Shown piece after piece: positions 55,530 through 63,481 of a stretch of DNA of 64,000 bases. The DNA lies in the NCBI GenBank assembly GCA_024233285.1, contig JACKPU010000008.1, positions 73,530 to 137,529 of the forward strand. Reading direction: 5' to 3'. The first letter of the stretch is position 1; each line of letters begins with the position of its first letter. This stretch comes from Opitutaceae bacterium. Lineage in GTDB: Bacteria; Verrucomicrobiota; Verrucomicrobiia; Opitutales; Opitutaceae. A model generated the notes under the pieces. That model did not search any database, was not told where the DNA came from, and saw nothing but the letters and a program-made list of their open reading frames with translations. The translations under genes were made by a program, and so were the position numbers.

Positions 55530-57836
55530 TCAGCGATTGGCGGTTTGCGTGGTGACGGGTTCGGACTTGCCCAATTTTTGCAGGTAAGCGATCAGCGCGA
55601 TGATCTCCTTTTCCGGGGCAACGTAAGCACCGGAGTCCTTCAGATTCTTGGAGATGGCCTTGGATTGGGCGTTTACGTCGTCGAAGATTTGCTGCGCGGT
55701 GAGCGGGCCATAAGGCACGCCGAGCATGCGCTGGACGTTGATCTTGGAGGGGAGCGCGGCGATGTCGGTGTCATTCTCCGAGAGCCATGGGTAGGCCGGC
55801 ATGTTGGAGCCGACGGAGATGCTGCGCGGGTCCTCCATGTGGCGCAGATGCCATACGTCGGGGTATTTGCCACCGACCCGGGCGAGGTCGGGACCGGTGC
55901 GCTTGGAGCCCCATTGGAATGGATGATCGTAGATCGACTCGCCGAGGCGTGAGTAATCGCCGTAGCGCAACACGTCGGGCACCATGGTGCGGATCATCTG
56001 TGAATGGCAGTTGTAGCAGCCTTCGCGGACGTAGATGTCGCGACCCGCGAGTTCGAGCGGGGTGTAGGGCACCTGCAGGCGGTCCTCGACATTATCGGCT
56101 TTGTGCACGAGCACGGTCGGAATGATTTGGATCAATCCACCGGCGGCGACGGAGACGAATACGAGCACGCTGAACGGCAGGGCATTGAGCAGCAGCTTTT
56201 CATACCATGCCTGCCAGGATTTGCCGCGGGAATACAGCAGAGCGTAGCCGGCGACCACGGTGGCGAGCGAACCGGCCAAGCCGAGCGCGCTGACGACGCC
56301 GTCGCCAATCATCCACAACGTGGCGAAGCCCGTCAGGAAGACCGACAGCAACACCGGGGCGTTGCCGAAGGTCCGGCCCAACCCCATGTGATTGGCGGGC
56401 TCGGGCTTCTCGATGTAGACCTCGATCGTGCCGTTGACCGGTTGGGCGCCACGGATGGTGCGGTAGAGATTGTAGGCCAGCACAAACCAGCCGGTCAGAT
56501 AGAGACCGCCGCCGATGACGCGCATCAACATGAGCGGACGTATGGCGTTGAGCGTATCGAGGAAGTTCGGATAGGTGAGCACCGTGCCGCCTTCGGTCGT
56601 GGCGTTGAGCATCAAGCCCTGCGTGATACCCGAGGTCCACATCGCGGCGACGTAGAGCAGAATGCCGACGAGGCCGGTCCAGAAGTGAAGGTTGGCCAAC
56701 GATTGCGAATATAGCGGCTTGTTCCAGAGGCGCGGCAGCAGCCAATAGATCATACCTGCGGCCATGAAGCCGTTCCAACCGAGCGCTCCGGCGTGCACGT
56801 GGCCGATAATCCAGTCAGTGTAGTGACCGAGGGCGCTGACCGCTTTGATTGAAAGCAAGGGCCCCTCAAACGTGGCCATGCCGTAGAACGTGATGGCGGC
56901 GACGAAGAATTTGATGACGGGCTCGGTGCGCAGTTTGTGCCACGCGCCGCGCAGGGTGAGGAGGCCGTTGAGCATGCCGCCCCACGAAGGGGCCCAGAGC
57001 ATGAGCGAGAAGGTCATGCCCATGGTTTGCAGCCAGCCGGGGAGTGCGGTGTTGAGCAGATGATGCGGGCCGGCCCAAATGTAGATGAAAACCAGCGACC
57101 AGAAGTGGACGATCGACAGCCGGTAGGAATACACCGGGCGTTCGGCCGCCTTCGGCATGAAGTAATACATAATGCCCAAAATCGGCGTGGTCAGGAAGAA
57201 GGCCACGGCGTTATGGCCATACCACCACTGGACGAGCGCATCCTGCACGCCGCCGAAGATCGGGTAGCTGTGCAACAGCGACGTCGGAATGGAGAGGTGA
57301 TTGACGATGTAGAGCATCGCCACGGTGATGATGGTGGCGATGTAGAACCAGATCGCGACGTAGAGCGCCTTCTCGTTGCGCTTGGCCAGCGTCCAGAAGA
57401 AGTTCACTGCGAACACGACCCAGATGAGGGCCACCGCGATGTTGATGGGCCAGATGAGTTCGGCGTATTCCTTGCTCCGCGAGAAGCCCAGCGGTAGCGT
57501 GATTGCGGCCGCGACGATGATGAGCTGCCAGCCCCAGAAGTGGAGCGCCGAGAGGAAATTACTCGCGAGTCGCGCTTTCACGAGACGCTGCGTCGAGTAG
57601 TAGACACCGGCGAACATCATGTTGCCAACGAAGGCGAAGATGACCGCGTTGGTGTGCAACGGACGCAGGCGGCCGAAGGTCAACCACGGCAGGTTGAAAT
57701 TGAGGCGCCAGAAGTTGAGCTGCGAGGCGACCAAAAGGCCGACCAGCATGCCCACGGCACCCCAGATTACGGTGGCCAGCAGGAATTGCCGGACGACCTT
57801 GTCGTTATACTCGATGGTGACTTTTTGTTCGCTCAT
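55530..57836 (-). CDS. ccoNO: cbb3 oxidase catalytic subunit, CcoN-CcoO fusion
   Basis: From ATG 57836 the 768-residue protein fuses CcoN (about 1-500) to CcoO (about 550-768). All ligands are present: H61 in RPLHT and H348 for low-spin heme, H208, H258 and H259 for CuB, and H346 for the high-spin heme. Y252, 44 residues after H208, sits where the cross-linked tyrosine of cbb3 lies. The CcoO part has CYNCHSQMIR and SNMPAYPW as heme c ligands. It reduces oxygen in the inner membrane and is the intact counterpart of the CcoN-like protein at 9294-10715. Confidence 0.95.
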   Translation of the reverse strand: MSEQKVTIEYNDKVVRQFLLATVIWGAVGMLVGLLVASQLNFWRLNFNLPWLTFGRLRPLHTNAVIFAFVGNMMFAGVYYSTQRLVKARLASNFLSALHFWGWQLIIVAAAITLPLGFSRSKEYAELIWPINIAVALIWVVFAVNFFWTLAKRNEKALYVAIWFYIATIITVAMLYIVNHLSIPTSLLHSYPIFGGVQDALVQWWYGHNAVAFFLTTPILGIMYYFMPKAAERPVYSYRLSIVHFWSLVFIYIWAGPHHLLNTALPGWLQTMGMTFSLMLWAPSWGGMLNGLLTLRGAWHKLRTEPVIKFFVAAITFYGMATFEGPLLSIKAVSALGHYTDWIIGHVHAGALGWNGFMAAGMIYWLLPRLWNKPLYSQSLANLHFWTGLVGILLYVAAMWTSGITQGLMLNATTEGGTVLTYPNFLDTLNAIRPLMLMRVIGGGLYLTGWFVLAYNLYRTIRGAQPVNGTIEVYIEKPEPANHMGLGRTFGNAPVLLSVFLTGFATLWMIGDGVVSALGLAGSLATVVAGYALLYSRGKSWQAWYEKLLLNALPFSVLVFVSVAAGGLIQIIPTVLVHKADNVEDRLQVPYTPLELAGRDIYVREGCYNCHSQMIRTMVPDVLRYGDYSRLGESIYDHPFQWGSKRTGPDLARVGGKYPDVWHLRHMEDPRSISVGSNMPAYPWLSENDTDIAALPSKINVQRMLGVPYGPLTAQQIFDDVNAQSKAISKNLKDSGAYVAPEKEIIALIAYLQKLGKSEPVTTQTANR

Positions 57837-57853
57837 GGAGAAAGGCAGCGGGT

Positions 57854-58105
57854 TCAGGCGTGGTGACGGTGGGTCTTCAGGCAACCGGCGCAGGGCGCGC
57901 GTTTGCCACTGCGGCAGCCGCACTCGTGGTCGTCATGCGCATGGTGATGCTCGGCGACGACCCGCGGGGTTTCGTCGGCGAGGGGCATCAGCGCATTGCG
58001 CTCGGCGCTGGAATACCGCCGGCGCGAGGTTTCCCGCAGAAAAAAGATCACGAACGTAAACACCAGACAGAGGCTGATGGTGAGAGTGAGGGGAATGACT
58101 GACAT
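57854..58105 (-). CDS. 83-aa membrane protein with His/Cys-rich tail, first gene of cbb3 operon
   Basis: One N-terminal membrane helix (PLTLTISLCLVFTFVIFFL) is followed by a basic turn and a tail packed with metal ligands: HHHAHDDHECGC, then CAGC and HRHH. The N-terminal half is like the short CcoS protein in size and topology. It lies 17 bases upstream of ccoNO. The tail could hold copper, zinc or iron, so a metallochaperone or sensor role in oxidase assembly is plausible but unproven. Confidence 0.75.
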   Translation of the reverse strand: MSVIPLTLTISLCLVFTFVIFFLRETSRRRYSSAERNALMPLADETPRVVAEHHHAHDDHECGCRSGKRAPCAGCLKTHRHHA

Positions 58106-58176
58106 AGTGTTGCAGAGGTTGTGATTGAAGGTTGCGCGGTCATGTTATCGGACCCGCCGCGAAATGGCTCCGCGCA

Positions 58177-58249
58177 GCTTGGCCGGGCCTGCGCATATTT
58201 TGTCATCACCGCGAAACGCCTGGCCAACATTTGCACAGGCTTGGCCAAT
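58177..58249. promoter_or_regulatory. three helically phased direct repeats in the cbb3 control region
   Basis: GCTTGGCCGGG (58177), GCCTGGCCAAC (58218) and GCTTGGCCAAT (58239) share GCyTGGCCr. Their starts are 41 and 21 bases apart, about four and two DNA turns, so all lie on one face. They fall between the divergent cbb3 operon (start 58105) and the Cys-rich gene (start 58282 or 58294). Direct repeats with 21-base spacing suit AraC-type proteins, and an AraC domain is encoded 480 bases away. No FNR-type palindrome was seen here. Confidence 0.45.
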
Positions 58250-58281
58250 CGGCGCGGAGTCACGCGGTGCCCGGTCTGGCT

Positions 58282-58731
58282 ATGATCACGGGGATGGCCG
58301 AACGTTTGCCACAACTTCTGCGCACCCACCATGCCGCCCTGAAAACGGCATGGCTGCGCCGGTTGCGGGTGCGACCGCCAGTCTCAGCCATGGCCCGGGT
58401 GGAGATCCTTGCTCATTACATGGATGATTCGCTCCGCCAGCTTGTTCGGTTGCTGGGCGGAAATGAACGTCGCCGGCTGCCATCCGTTGAGCCGTTGACC
58501 GCCGTTTTCCAGCACAGTCATTGCCCGTGCGGACTCAATCCGTTGCTCGACTACTATGCGACCGGGGCGGAGGCCTTGGGCGGTGTCTTCAGTGATCTGA
58601 CGAATGCTGAACGCGAGCAGTTGTCCCGATGCTGGCACCAGTTGGGCCAAGGTGAAATCGAAGCCCTGTGCAATGTTTGCTGCCGGCGTTCGGCGGCCTG
58701 CCCGACGGTGGCCGCCACGGTCACGGGCTAG
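58282..58731 (+). CDS. Cys-rich, sensor-like protein divergent from cbb3 operon
   Basis: From ATG 58282 (or 58294, preceded by a GGGG stretch) the 149-residue protein begins with an all-helical region (LPQLLRTHHAALKTAWLRRL, then MDDSLRQLVRLL) resembling the RsbRD N-terminal sensor fold. A segment HSHCPCGLNPLLDYYATG and a C-terminal cluster CNVCCRRSAAC give six cysteines with nearby His. These could bind an Fe-S cluster, heme or zinc. The open frame runs back to 58132, but the upstream part contains the direct repeats and is not protein-like. It may sense oxygen or redox state for the oxidase operon; this is inference. Confidence 0.6.
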   Translation: MITGMAERLPQLLRTHHAALKTAWLRRLRVRPPVSAMARVEILAHYMDDSLRQLVRLLGGNERRRLPSVEPLTAVFQHSHCPCGLNPLLDYYATGAEALGGVFSDLTNAEREQLSRCWHQLGQGEIEALCNVCCRRSAACPTVAATVTG

Positions 58732-59084
58732 TTGGTGGCGTCGGGGTGGACCTTTGCGCGATACTCGGTCGGGGATTCCCCCGCCACCTTGCGGAACACG
58801 CGGTTGAATTGAGAGAGTGATTGGAAGCCGCATTCGTAAGCGGCCTCACTGATGCGCTTGTGCGGATTGAGCAGCAGGTTCTTTACCTTTTCAATCCGCA
58901 CGCGGGCGAGGTAGTCGGTGAATGTCATGCCCGTGGCCTTCTTGAACGTCTTGCAAAAATAGAAGGAGCTCATGTTCACCGCTTTGGCGACCTCGTTGAG
59001 GGTGATTTCCTCGTGCTGGTGGCTGGCAATATAGGTGCGCGCTTTCTTGACGGCCGGGGAGTCGGGCTGCTCGGTCTTGATCAT
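58728..59084 (-). CDS. AraC-type DNA-binding domain, surviving part of a broken gene
   Basis: This 118-residue frame holds a complete AraC two-HTH domain (ITLNEVAKAVNMSSFYFCKTFKKATG and ISEAAYECGFQSLSQFNRVF). It could still be translated from ATG 59084, but it is the C-terminal third of a longer PocR-AraC gene whose upstream part is in other frames (see the 58728-59627 entry). The family binds direct repeats upstream of target genes. Whether it is active is open. Confidence 0.7.
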   Translation of the reverse strand: MIKTEQPDSPAVKKARTYIASHQHEEITLNEVAKAVNMSSFYFCKTFKKATGMTFTDYLARVRIEKVKNLLLNPHKRISEAAYECGFQSLSQFNRVFRKVAGESPTEYRAKVHPDATN

Positions 59085-59627
59085 GAGCTCGGTGCTCAGG
59101 GTCGAGAGGTGTTGGGCAAAATATGCAGCAGTCGCAGGATCGACTCATGTTGCTTCTTTTCGAGCACACGGGTTTTGAACCACTTCCTCAAGTTTTTTCA
59201 GGTCAACCGCTGCCCCCATCGAGAATGTCCGGGTGTGTGGTGATTCTTTTTCGTCCGGCTGGTGGAGAAGAATCTGGCCGGTTTGAAGGAAGGCGATGGG
59301 TTATCGCCCGCGGACCGGCACGGCGGAATCCTGAAAACCCGGCGAAACGCAGAGTGTCTTCGGCTCCATCTTGGCTTCTTCTCATCCCGCCGCTGGGTTG
59401 CAGGCAGGCGGAGCAGGTTTGGTTGGTTGCGCCATCCGCGGGGCGCAGAACGGGTTTTTCACTTGGGGGTCGCCGTGATGCGAGGGCAGATGAATGATCG
59501 CAGGCGCGCAGATTGAGCGGCAGACCGGTCATCTCGCAAAATGCCTTTTCGTAATCGCGATGAATCTGGGTTTGACCGGTTGCTCAACGATGCAGTTCCA
59601 GCAGGTGACTGAATCGGGCGCGGACAT
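58728..59627 (-). pseudogene. decayed PocR-AraC transcriptional regulator
   Basis: Translating the minus strand in changing frames recovers the whole family order: HRDYEKAFCEMTGLPLNLR, NQTCSACLQ, GFQDSAVPVR, GDNPIAFLQTGQILLHQP, GAAVDLKKLEEV, FKTRVLEKKQHESILRLLHI and QHLSTLSTEL, leading into the intact AraC domain at 59084. Stops and frame changes occur near 59310, near 59180 and in a short T run near 59120. The PocR part normally binds a small molecule. It is either a true pseudogene or a region with base-calling errors; several breaks favour decay. Confidence 0.78.
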
Positions 59628-59666
59628 GACTTCAGGTTGAGGACGTGCAGAGGAAGCTATCGGGGT

Positions 59667-60382
59667 TCAAATCAAACCGGCATCGCAGGCTGTAGTATAC
59701 GTGCTGCAAGGGGTCAGCAGCGGCGACCGACCGACGCATGATCGAGTGGCAAAATGTCGAGTTGCGCGCGACTTCGCGCAACGGCGGGTGACTTACACAT
59801 CAGCGGCGCTGGGCGCAGGATCGCCGGATGGTTGTGCGCGCAGATCACGGCGGCAGCTCCGTCGCGAATCGCGTTGCGAAAAGACCTCGCGAGGATGCGC
59901 GAAACCGAGGTGGCGGTGCCAGGTCACCTCGCGGCATTTGATGAGACGATTCTTGCGGTTGAGGCTGACACCGCGGAACTTTTCGACGCTCAATCCCGCA
60001 ATCAGCAGGCAAGATAACCTACGACGGCGCCGCGTCGTTTGGGTGAGCAAAAAAACGACTCGCCCTGTTGCTGACGCAGCACACGCTGGCGACACTCCAT
60101 GGCGGTGACCAGTTGGAGAGCATACGATCCGGCCAATACCTTTGTGGCGGCAGTCCTCTCAGCGCCACTGGGTGGCAGGCCCGCGAGCGATCCCGCATCG
60201 TTGACCAGACGACCCGCCAGTGAAAGCACGTCCATGCCGCGCGTGCCGCTGCGCAACAGCATCGCGAGCAGTTCCGTGTCACTCAAGGCGCCCGCGCCAT
60301 CGCGCTCCAACCGTTCCTGTGGGCGCTCCGCCACGGCGGTATCGCGCAGTCGGTTTTCGGGGTAGGGCACCGGCTCGGTCAT
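59667..60382 (-). pseudogene. radC: decayed radC (JAB-domain DNA repair-associated protein)
   Basis: The N-terminal part from ATG 60382 is in frame (RPQERLERDGAGALSDTELL, AMLLRSGTRGMDVLSLAGRL). The remainder appears in other frames: SVEKFRGVSLNRKNRLIKC, AHPREVF, QPSGDPAPSAADV, QLDILPLDHASVG, PLQHVYYSLR and DAGLI before the stop at 59667. The total span equals a normal RadC of about 235 residues. The metal motif HNHPSGD is damaged (RAQPSGD). It lies directly upstream of the broken AraC gene on the same strand. Confidence 0.78.
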
Positions 60383-60436
60383 AACGTGCATTTGTTTCTG
60401 GCCCTGTTCGGGCAATCCTGCAAACCCTCAGTTCCC

Positions 60437-61186
60437 ATGAACCCTATCCGAGTTGTTGTCTGGGGCGAGAACGTCCACGAGCATAAGAACCCCAAGGTCG
60501 CCGCCGTTTATCCTGATGGCATGCACACGACCATTGCTGCCGGAATCCGCGAAAATTCATCCGCCGTGGAAGTCACGACCGCCACCTTGCAGGAAACCGA
60601 TCACGGTCTGACCACCGAGCGGCTGGCCGCGACCGATGTGCTGGTGTGGTGGGGCCACATGGCGCACGACAAGGTTGAGGATCGGATCGTGGATCGCATT
60701 CAACAGCGCGTGCTCGAAGGCATGGGCTTGATTGTCCTGCACTCCGGGCACTTCGCGAAGATTTTCAAGCGTCTCCTCGGCACGTCGTGTGCCCTGACGT
60801 GGCGGGAAGCCGACGAGAAGGAACGCCTCTGGGTGTGCAATCCCGGCCACCCCATTGCGCGTGGCATCGACAAGTATTTCGAGCTGCCCCGCGAGGAGAT
60901 GTATGGCGAGCCCTTCGGCATTCCCGCGCCGGATGAGCAGGTCTTCATCTCTTGGTTTGAAGGCGGCGAGGTTTTTCGCAGTGGCTGCTGCTGGCATCGC
61001 GGCAACGGCAAAATCTTCTATTTTCGACCCGGTCACGAAACTTATCCGACCTATCACGATAATAACGTGCGCCGCGTGATCGCCAACGCCGTCGAGTGGG
61101 CGCGTCCGCAGGGACAGTGGGCGGACGTTTCGCATTGCCCCAACGTCAAGACGCCGCCCGAGCCGCTGGCCAAAAAGGCGGACTGA
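60437..61186 (+). CDS. ThuA-like protein
   Basis: From ATG 60437 the 249-residue protein has the ThuA/class I glutamine-amidotransferase-like fold: VVVWGENVHEHKNPKVAAVYP, VLVWWGHMAHDKV, GLIVLHSGHFAKIFKRLLG and FYFRPGHETYPTYHD. ThuA acts in trehalose and related disaccharide use, possibly as an oxidoreductase partner; its reaction is not settled. It converges with a glycoside hydrolase gene, pointing to sugar catabolism. No signal peptide is seen. Confidence 0.88.
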   Translation: MNPIRVVVWGENVHEHKNPKVAAVYPDGMHTTIAAGIRENSSAVEVTTATLQETDHGLTTERLAATDVLVWWGHMAHDKVEDRIVDRIQQRVLEGMGLIVLHSGHFAKIFKRLLGTSCALTWREADEKERLWVCNPGHPIARGIDKYFELPREEMYGEPFGIPAPDEQVFISWFEGGEVFRSGCCWHRGNGKIFYFRPGHETYPTYHDNNVRRVIANAVEWARPQGQWADVSHCPNVKTPPEPLAKKAD

Positions 61187-61192
61187 GATTTT

Positions 61193-61214
61193 CTAACCCG
61201 CGTCCGCGGGTTAG
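61193..61214. terminator. hairpin between convergent genes
   Basis: CTAACCCGCG pairs perfectly with CGCGGGTTAG around a two-base centre, spanning the stop codon of the minus-strand hydrolase and lying seven bases after the thuA-like stop. It lacks a clear T run on either strand, so it may be a weak terminator or an RNA-stabilising hairpin. Confidence 0.5.
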
Positions 61215-63361
61215 TCGTCTGGCTGCAGCAACACGATCCAATCGTGGGTGTGGTGCGCCGGCGGTGCACAAACGATGGAGCCGCTGGGGTCGACGGTTTG
61301 TGACGGGAGTTTGCGTTCGGCACCGCTGGCGGGATTGACCATAACCGGCCGGATGGTGCGCCCGGGCGTAAGCCCGTGCAAACGCACCGGTTCCGCGTAG
61401 GGCACGTAGGTCAGGCGTTCACGTCCGGCAACTCCGGCGGTTTGCGGGCCGTGCAGGCTCGCATCCGGGGAACTGATCTTGCCCCACGGCTTGCTGCCAT
61501 GACGTCCGACGAGGGCCGCCTTATTCCAGCCCGAGTCGTCGAGTTCCGGCTGGTCCCAGCCGCTGAGTTTGCGCTCCCAAACTTTCCATGAGTCATCGGT
61601 GACGATTCGTTGCGTGGTGCCGTCGCTGAACCGGATTTCCAAGCAGGCGAGCAGTCCGGGTTTTTCACCCGTGGCCGGACGATGTTCGACCCAGATTGAA
61701 AGCACATTCTTGCCAGCCCGCAGCAGTGATCCGCGGTCATTGAATTGCGGCCCCGTTTTCCATTCCCAGCCGACCCCGGCGGACGCGCCGTTGAGTTGCG
61801 CTTCGACATGCGTGGTGCCGGCAAAGCGCAGGCGGGCGTCGCGGATTTTTTTGCCGCGCGGCAGGGTGAAGGTTTTGCAGAAGTAGCGCCGGCGGTTCGG
61901 TTCGTCCTTGGAGGGATGGTCGTTTGACGAACTCCAAATCCACTTCGCGCCGTCAAAAGGCAGCCATACATCGCCGGTGTATTCCGCCCATTCGGGGTGA
62001 GGCTCAAACTTGGTCCAATCGAAGCGGCTGATGAGTGCTTTGCCGATGGCGCAATGCGTCGATCCGCTGAAGTGCATCGCTTCCTGCCACGGCGTGTTGC
62101 CGTAGTTGCCGCCATGGGGTGAAGCGCCGTGGGGAATGCCGGGTTGATTGCACTGCCAGATGCCGTTGCCGCCGTAGGTGTGACCCATGGCGCCGTTGAG
62201 CACGCAGGACCAGAACGCGCGTCGGGGCCAGGGCGCGGTGATGGTGCCGCCGAGCATTTCGTAGCACGGCTCGCCGTTGAGCACCGGCATGCGCGGGGTC
62301 GCCGCGTAGGTCTCGCGGACGGCCTGGATCATGATTCCGACGGCTTCGTTCTGCGCGTGGCTGCACTGGAGCATGTCGAAATCGAGCAACGTCTCGTCGT
62401 CCGTGGCATGGCGCGAAGTATAGCGATTGATCGCAGTCGGATGAATCGTGACCGGGCGGTCGAACGGATCCGTTGCCTGCACGTAGCGAATGAGTTTGGT
62501 CCAGCCCTTGACCATGGTGCGGTCGTCCTCGGGAAAGTTCTTGGCGAGATACCACGGCAGATTGGCTTCGCCGGCCGTGCACCAGATAACCGGCCAGGCG
62601 GCATAGCGTGCGATCAGGTAGCGCCAGTGCGCCTTGAGCTGATCCTCGGTCATCCAGTTGATGAAATAGCCCCACGCGCCGACAATGCACGGCGTGATGC
62701 CTTGGGCGACGAGGTGCGCGAGTTTCTTGTCCGCGGCATCAAAATATTCGGGCCGGACGTGCGTGTAATTTTCCTCCCACGGGAATCCCGCTTCATTCGC
62801 CCCGCGCGGATCGAATGCATGCATGTCAGGATAAAGCCCGGCGACGATCTGCACGACATTGAAACCCTTCTTCACGCGATCGGTCGTGAGTTGCTTGAAC
62901 CCCTGCGGCCAGCTCAGCCGGTGACTCAGTCCCATCCACCACGTGTCGCCCAGCCAGAAAAACGGCGTGCCGTCGGCGTGTTCGAAATGGCGTTGGTTTG
63001 CGGCGACCCGCACCGGTCCGTGACGGTGCAGCGGATTTTTCCCGCGATAGGGGGTGAGGGCGACACGGCCTTTGCGGTTATGCAAACCACGGTCGTCGTT
63101 CGCAGAACATTCCGTGCGATAGGTGTGGGTGCCGGTGAGGGGCGAGGCGTAGCGCAGCTTCCACGTTTTGTCTCCGGCCCAAAACGCCGGCACCCGACGC
63201 TCAATTCCCGCTGGGTCGGTGAAAATGACGTCGAGGGTGATTTGGTTGAAGGGGTCGGCGTAGGTTCGGCGGGTGTGAAAAGTGAGTTCTGCGGCAACAT
63301 TGACCGGGCTGTTCAGGGCAGGCGATTTGGAACGCGAGGAATTGGCACGCGGGGATTTCAT
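61211..63361 (-). CDS. DUF4038/GH140-like glycoside hydrolase with C-terminal sugar-binding domain
   Basis: From ATG 63361 the 716-residue protein has an N-terminal DUF5060 beta-domain (about 20-100), a DUF4038 TIM barrel (about 105-440) with FFWLGDTWWMGLSHRL, WCTAGEANLPWYLAKNFP and LNGEPCYEMLGG, whose Glu/Asp are likely catalytic, and a C-terminal lectin-like part (SSSNDHPSKDEPNRRRYFC, KIRDARLRFAGTTHVEAQL) as in rhamnosidases. Family GH140 enzymes cut apiose links in pectic rhamnogalacturonan II; the exact substrate here is not known. No signal peptide is visible. Confidence 0.82.
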   Translation of the reverse strand: MKSPRANSSRSKSPALNSPVNVAAELTFHTRRTYADPFNQITLDVIFTDPAGIERRVPAFWAGDKTWKLRYASPLTGTHTYRTECSANDDRGLHNRKGRVALTPYRGKNPLHRHGPVRVAANQRHFEHADGTPFFWLGDTWWMGLSHRLSWPQGFKQLTTDRVKKGFNVVQIVAGLYPDMHAFDPRGANEAGFPWEENYTHVRPEYFDAADKKLAHLVAQGITPCIVGAWGYFINWMTEDQLKAHWRYLIARYAAWPVIWCTAGEANLPWYLAKNFPEDDRTMVKGWTKLIRYVQATDPFDRPVTIHPTAINRYTSRHATDDETLLDFDMLQCSHAQNEAVGIMIQAVRETYAATPRMPVLNGEPCYEMLGGTITAPWPRRAFWSCVLNGAMGHTYGGNGIWQCNQPGIPHGASPHGGNYGNTPWQEAMHFSGSTHCAIGKALISRFDWTKFEPHPEWAEYTGDVWLPFDGAKWIWSSSNDHPSKDEPNRRRYFCKTFTLPRGKKIRDARLRFAGTTHVEAQLNGASAGVGWEWKTGPQFNDRGSLLRAGKNVLSIWVEHRPATGEKPGLLACLEIRFSDGTTQRIVTDDSWKVWERKLSGWDQPELDDSGWNKAALVGRHGSKPWGKISSPDASLHGPQTAGVAGRERLTYVPYAEPVRLHGLTPGRTIRPVMVNPASGAERKLPSQTVDPSGSIVCAPPAHHTHDWIVLLQPDD

Positions 63362-63481
63362 GAGGGGTGCGTGATGTTCAGTTTTGCGTGTAGGGCCGCG
63401 AGCCAAATCCCCACCGGGCCTCATTCAATGCCTTGGTTTGTGAGCTTGTTATGTTGAGTTGTATTACTCACACTTTGGTAG

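Noticed and set aside
58106..58281. FNR or ArcA type site upstream of the cbb3 operon
   Set aside because: I looked for TTGAT-N4-ATCAA and close variants and found none. Only the TGGCC direct repeats stand out.
59701..60108. 135-aa plus-strand Arg-rich frame
   Set aside because: It is antisense to the radC remnant and has no protein-like pattern.
62129..63457. 442-aa plus-strand frame opposite the glycoside hydrolase
   Set aside because: It has no recognisable domain and lies antisense to a protein with three well-supported domains.
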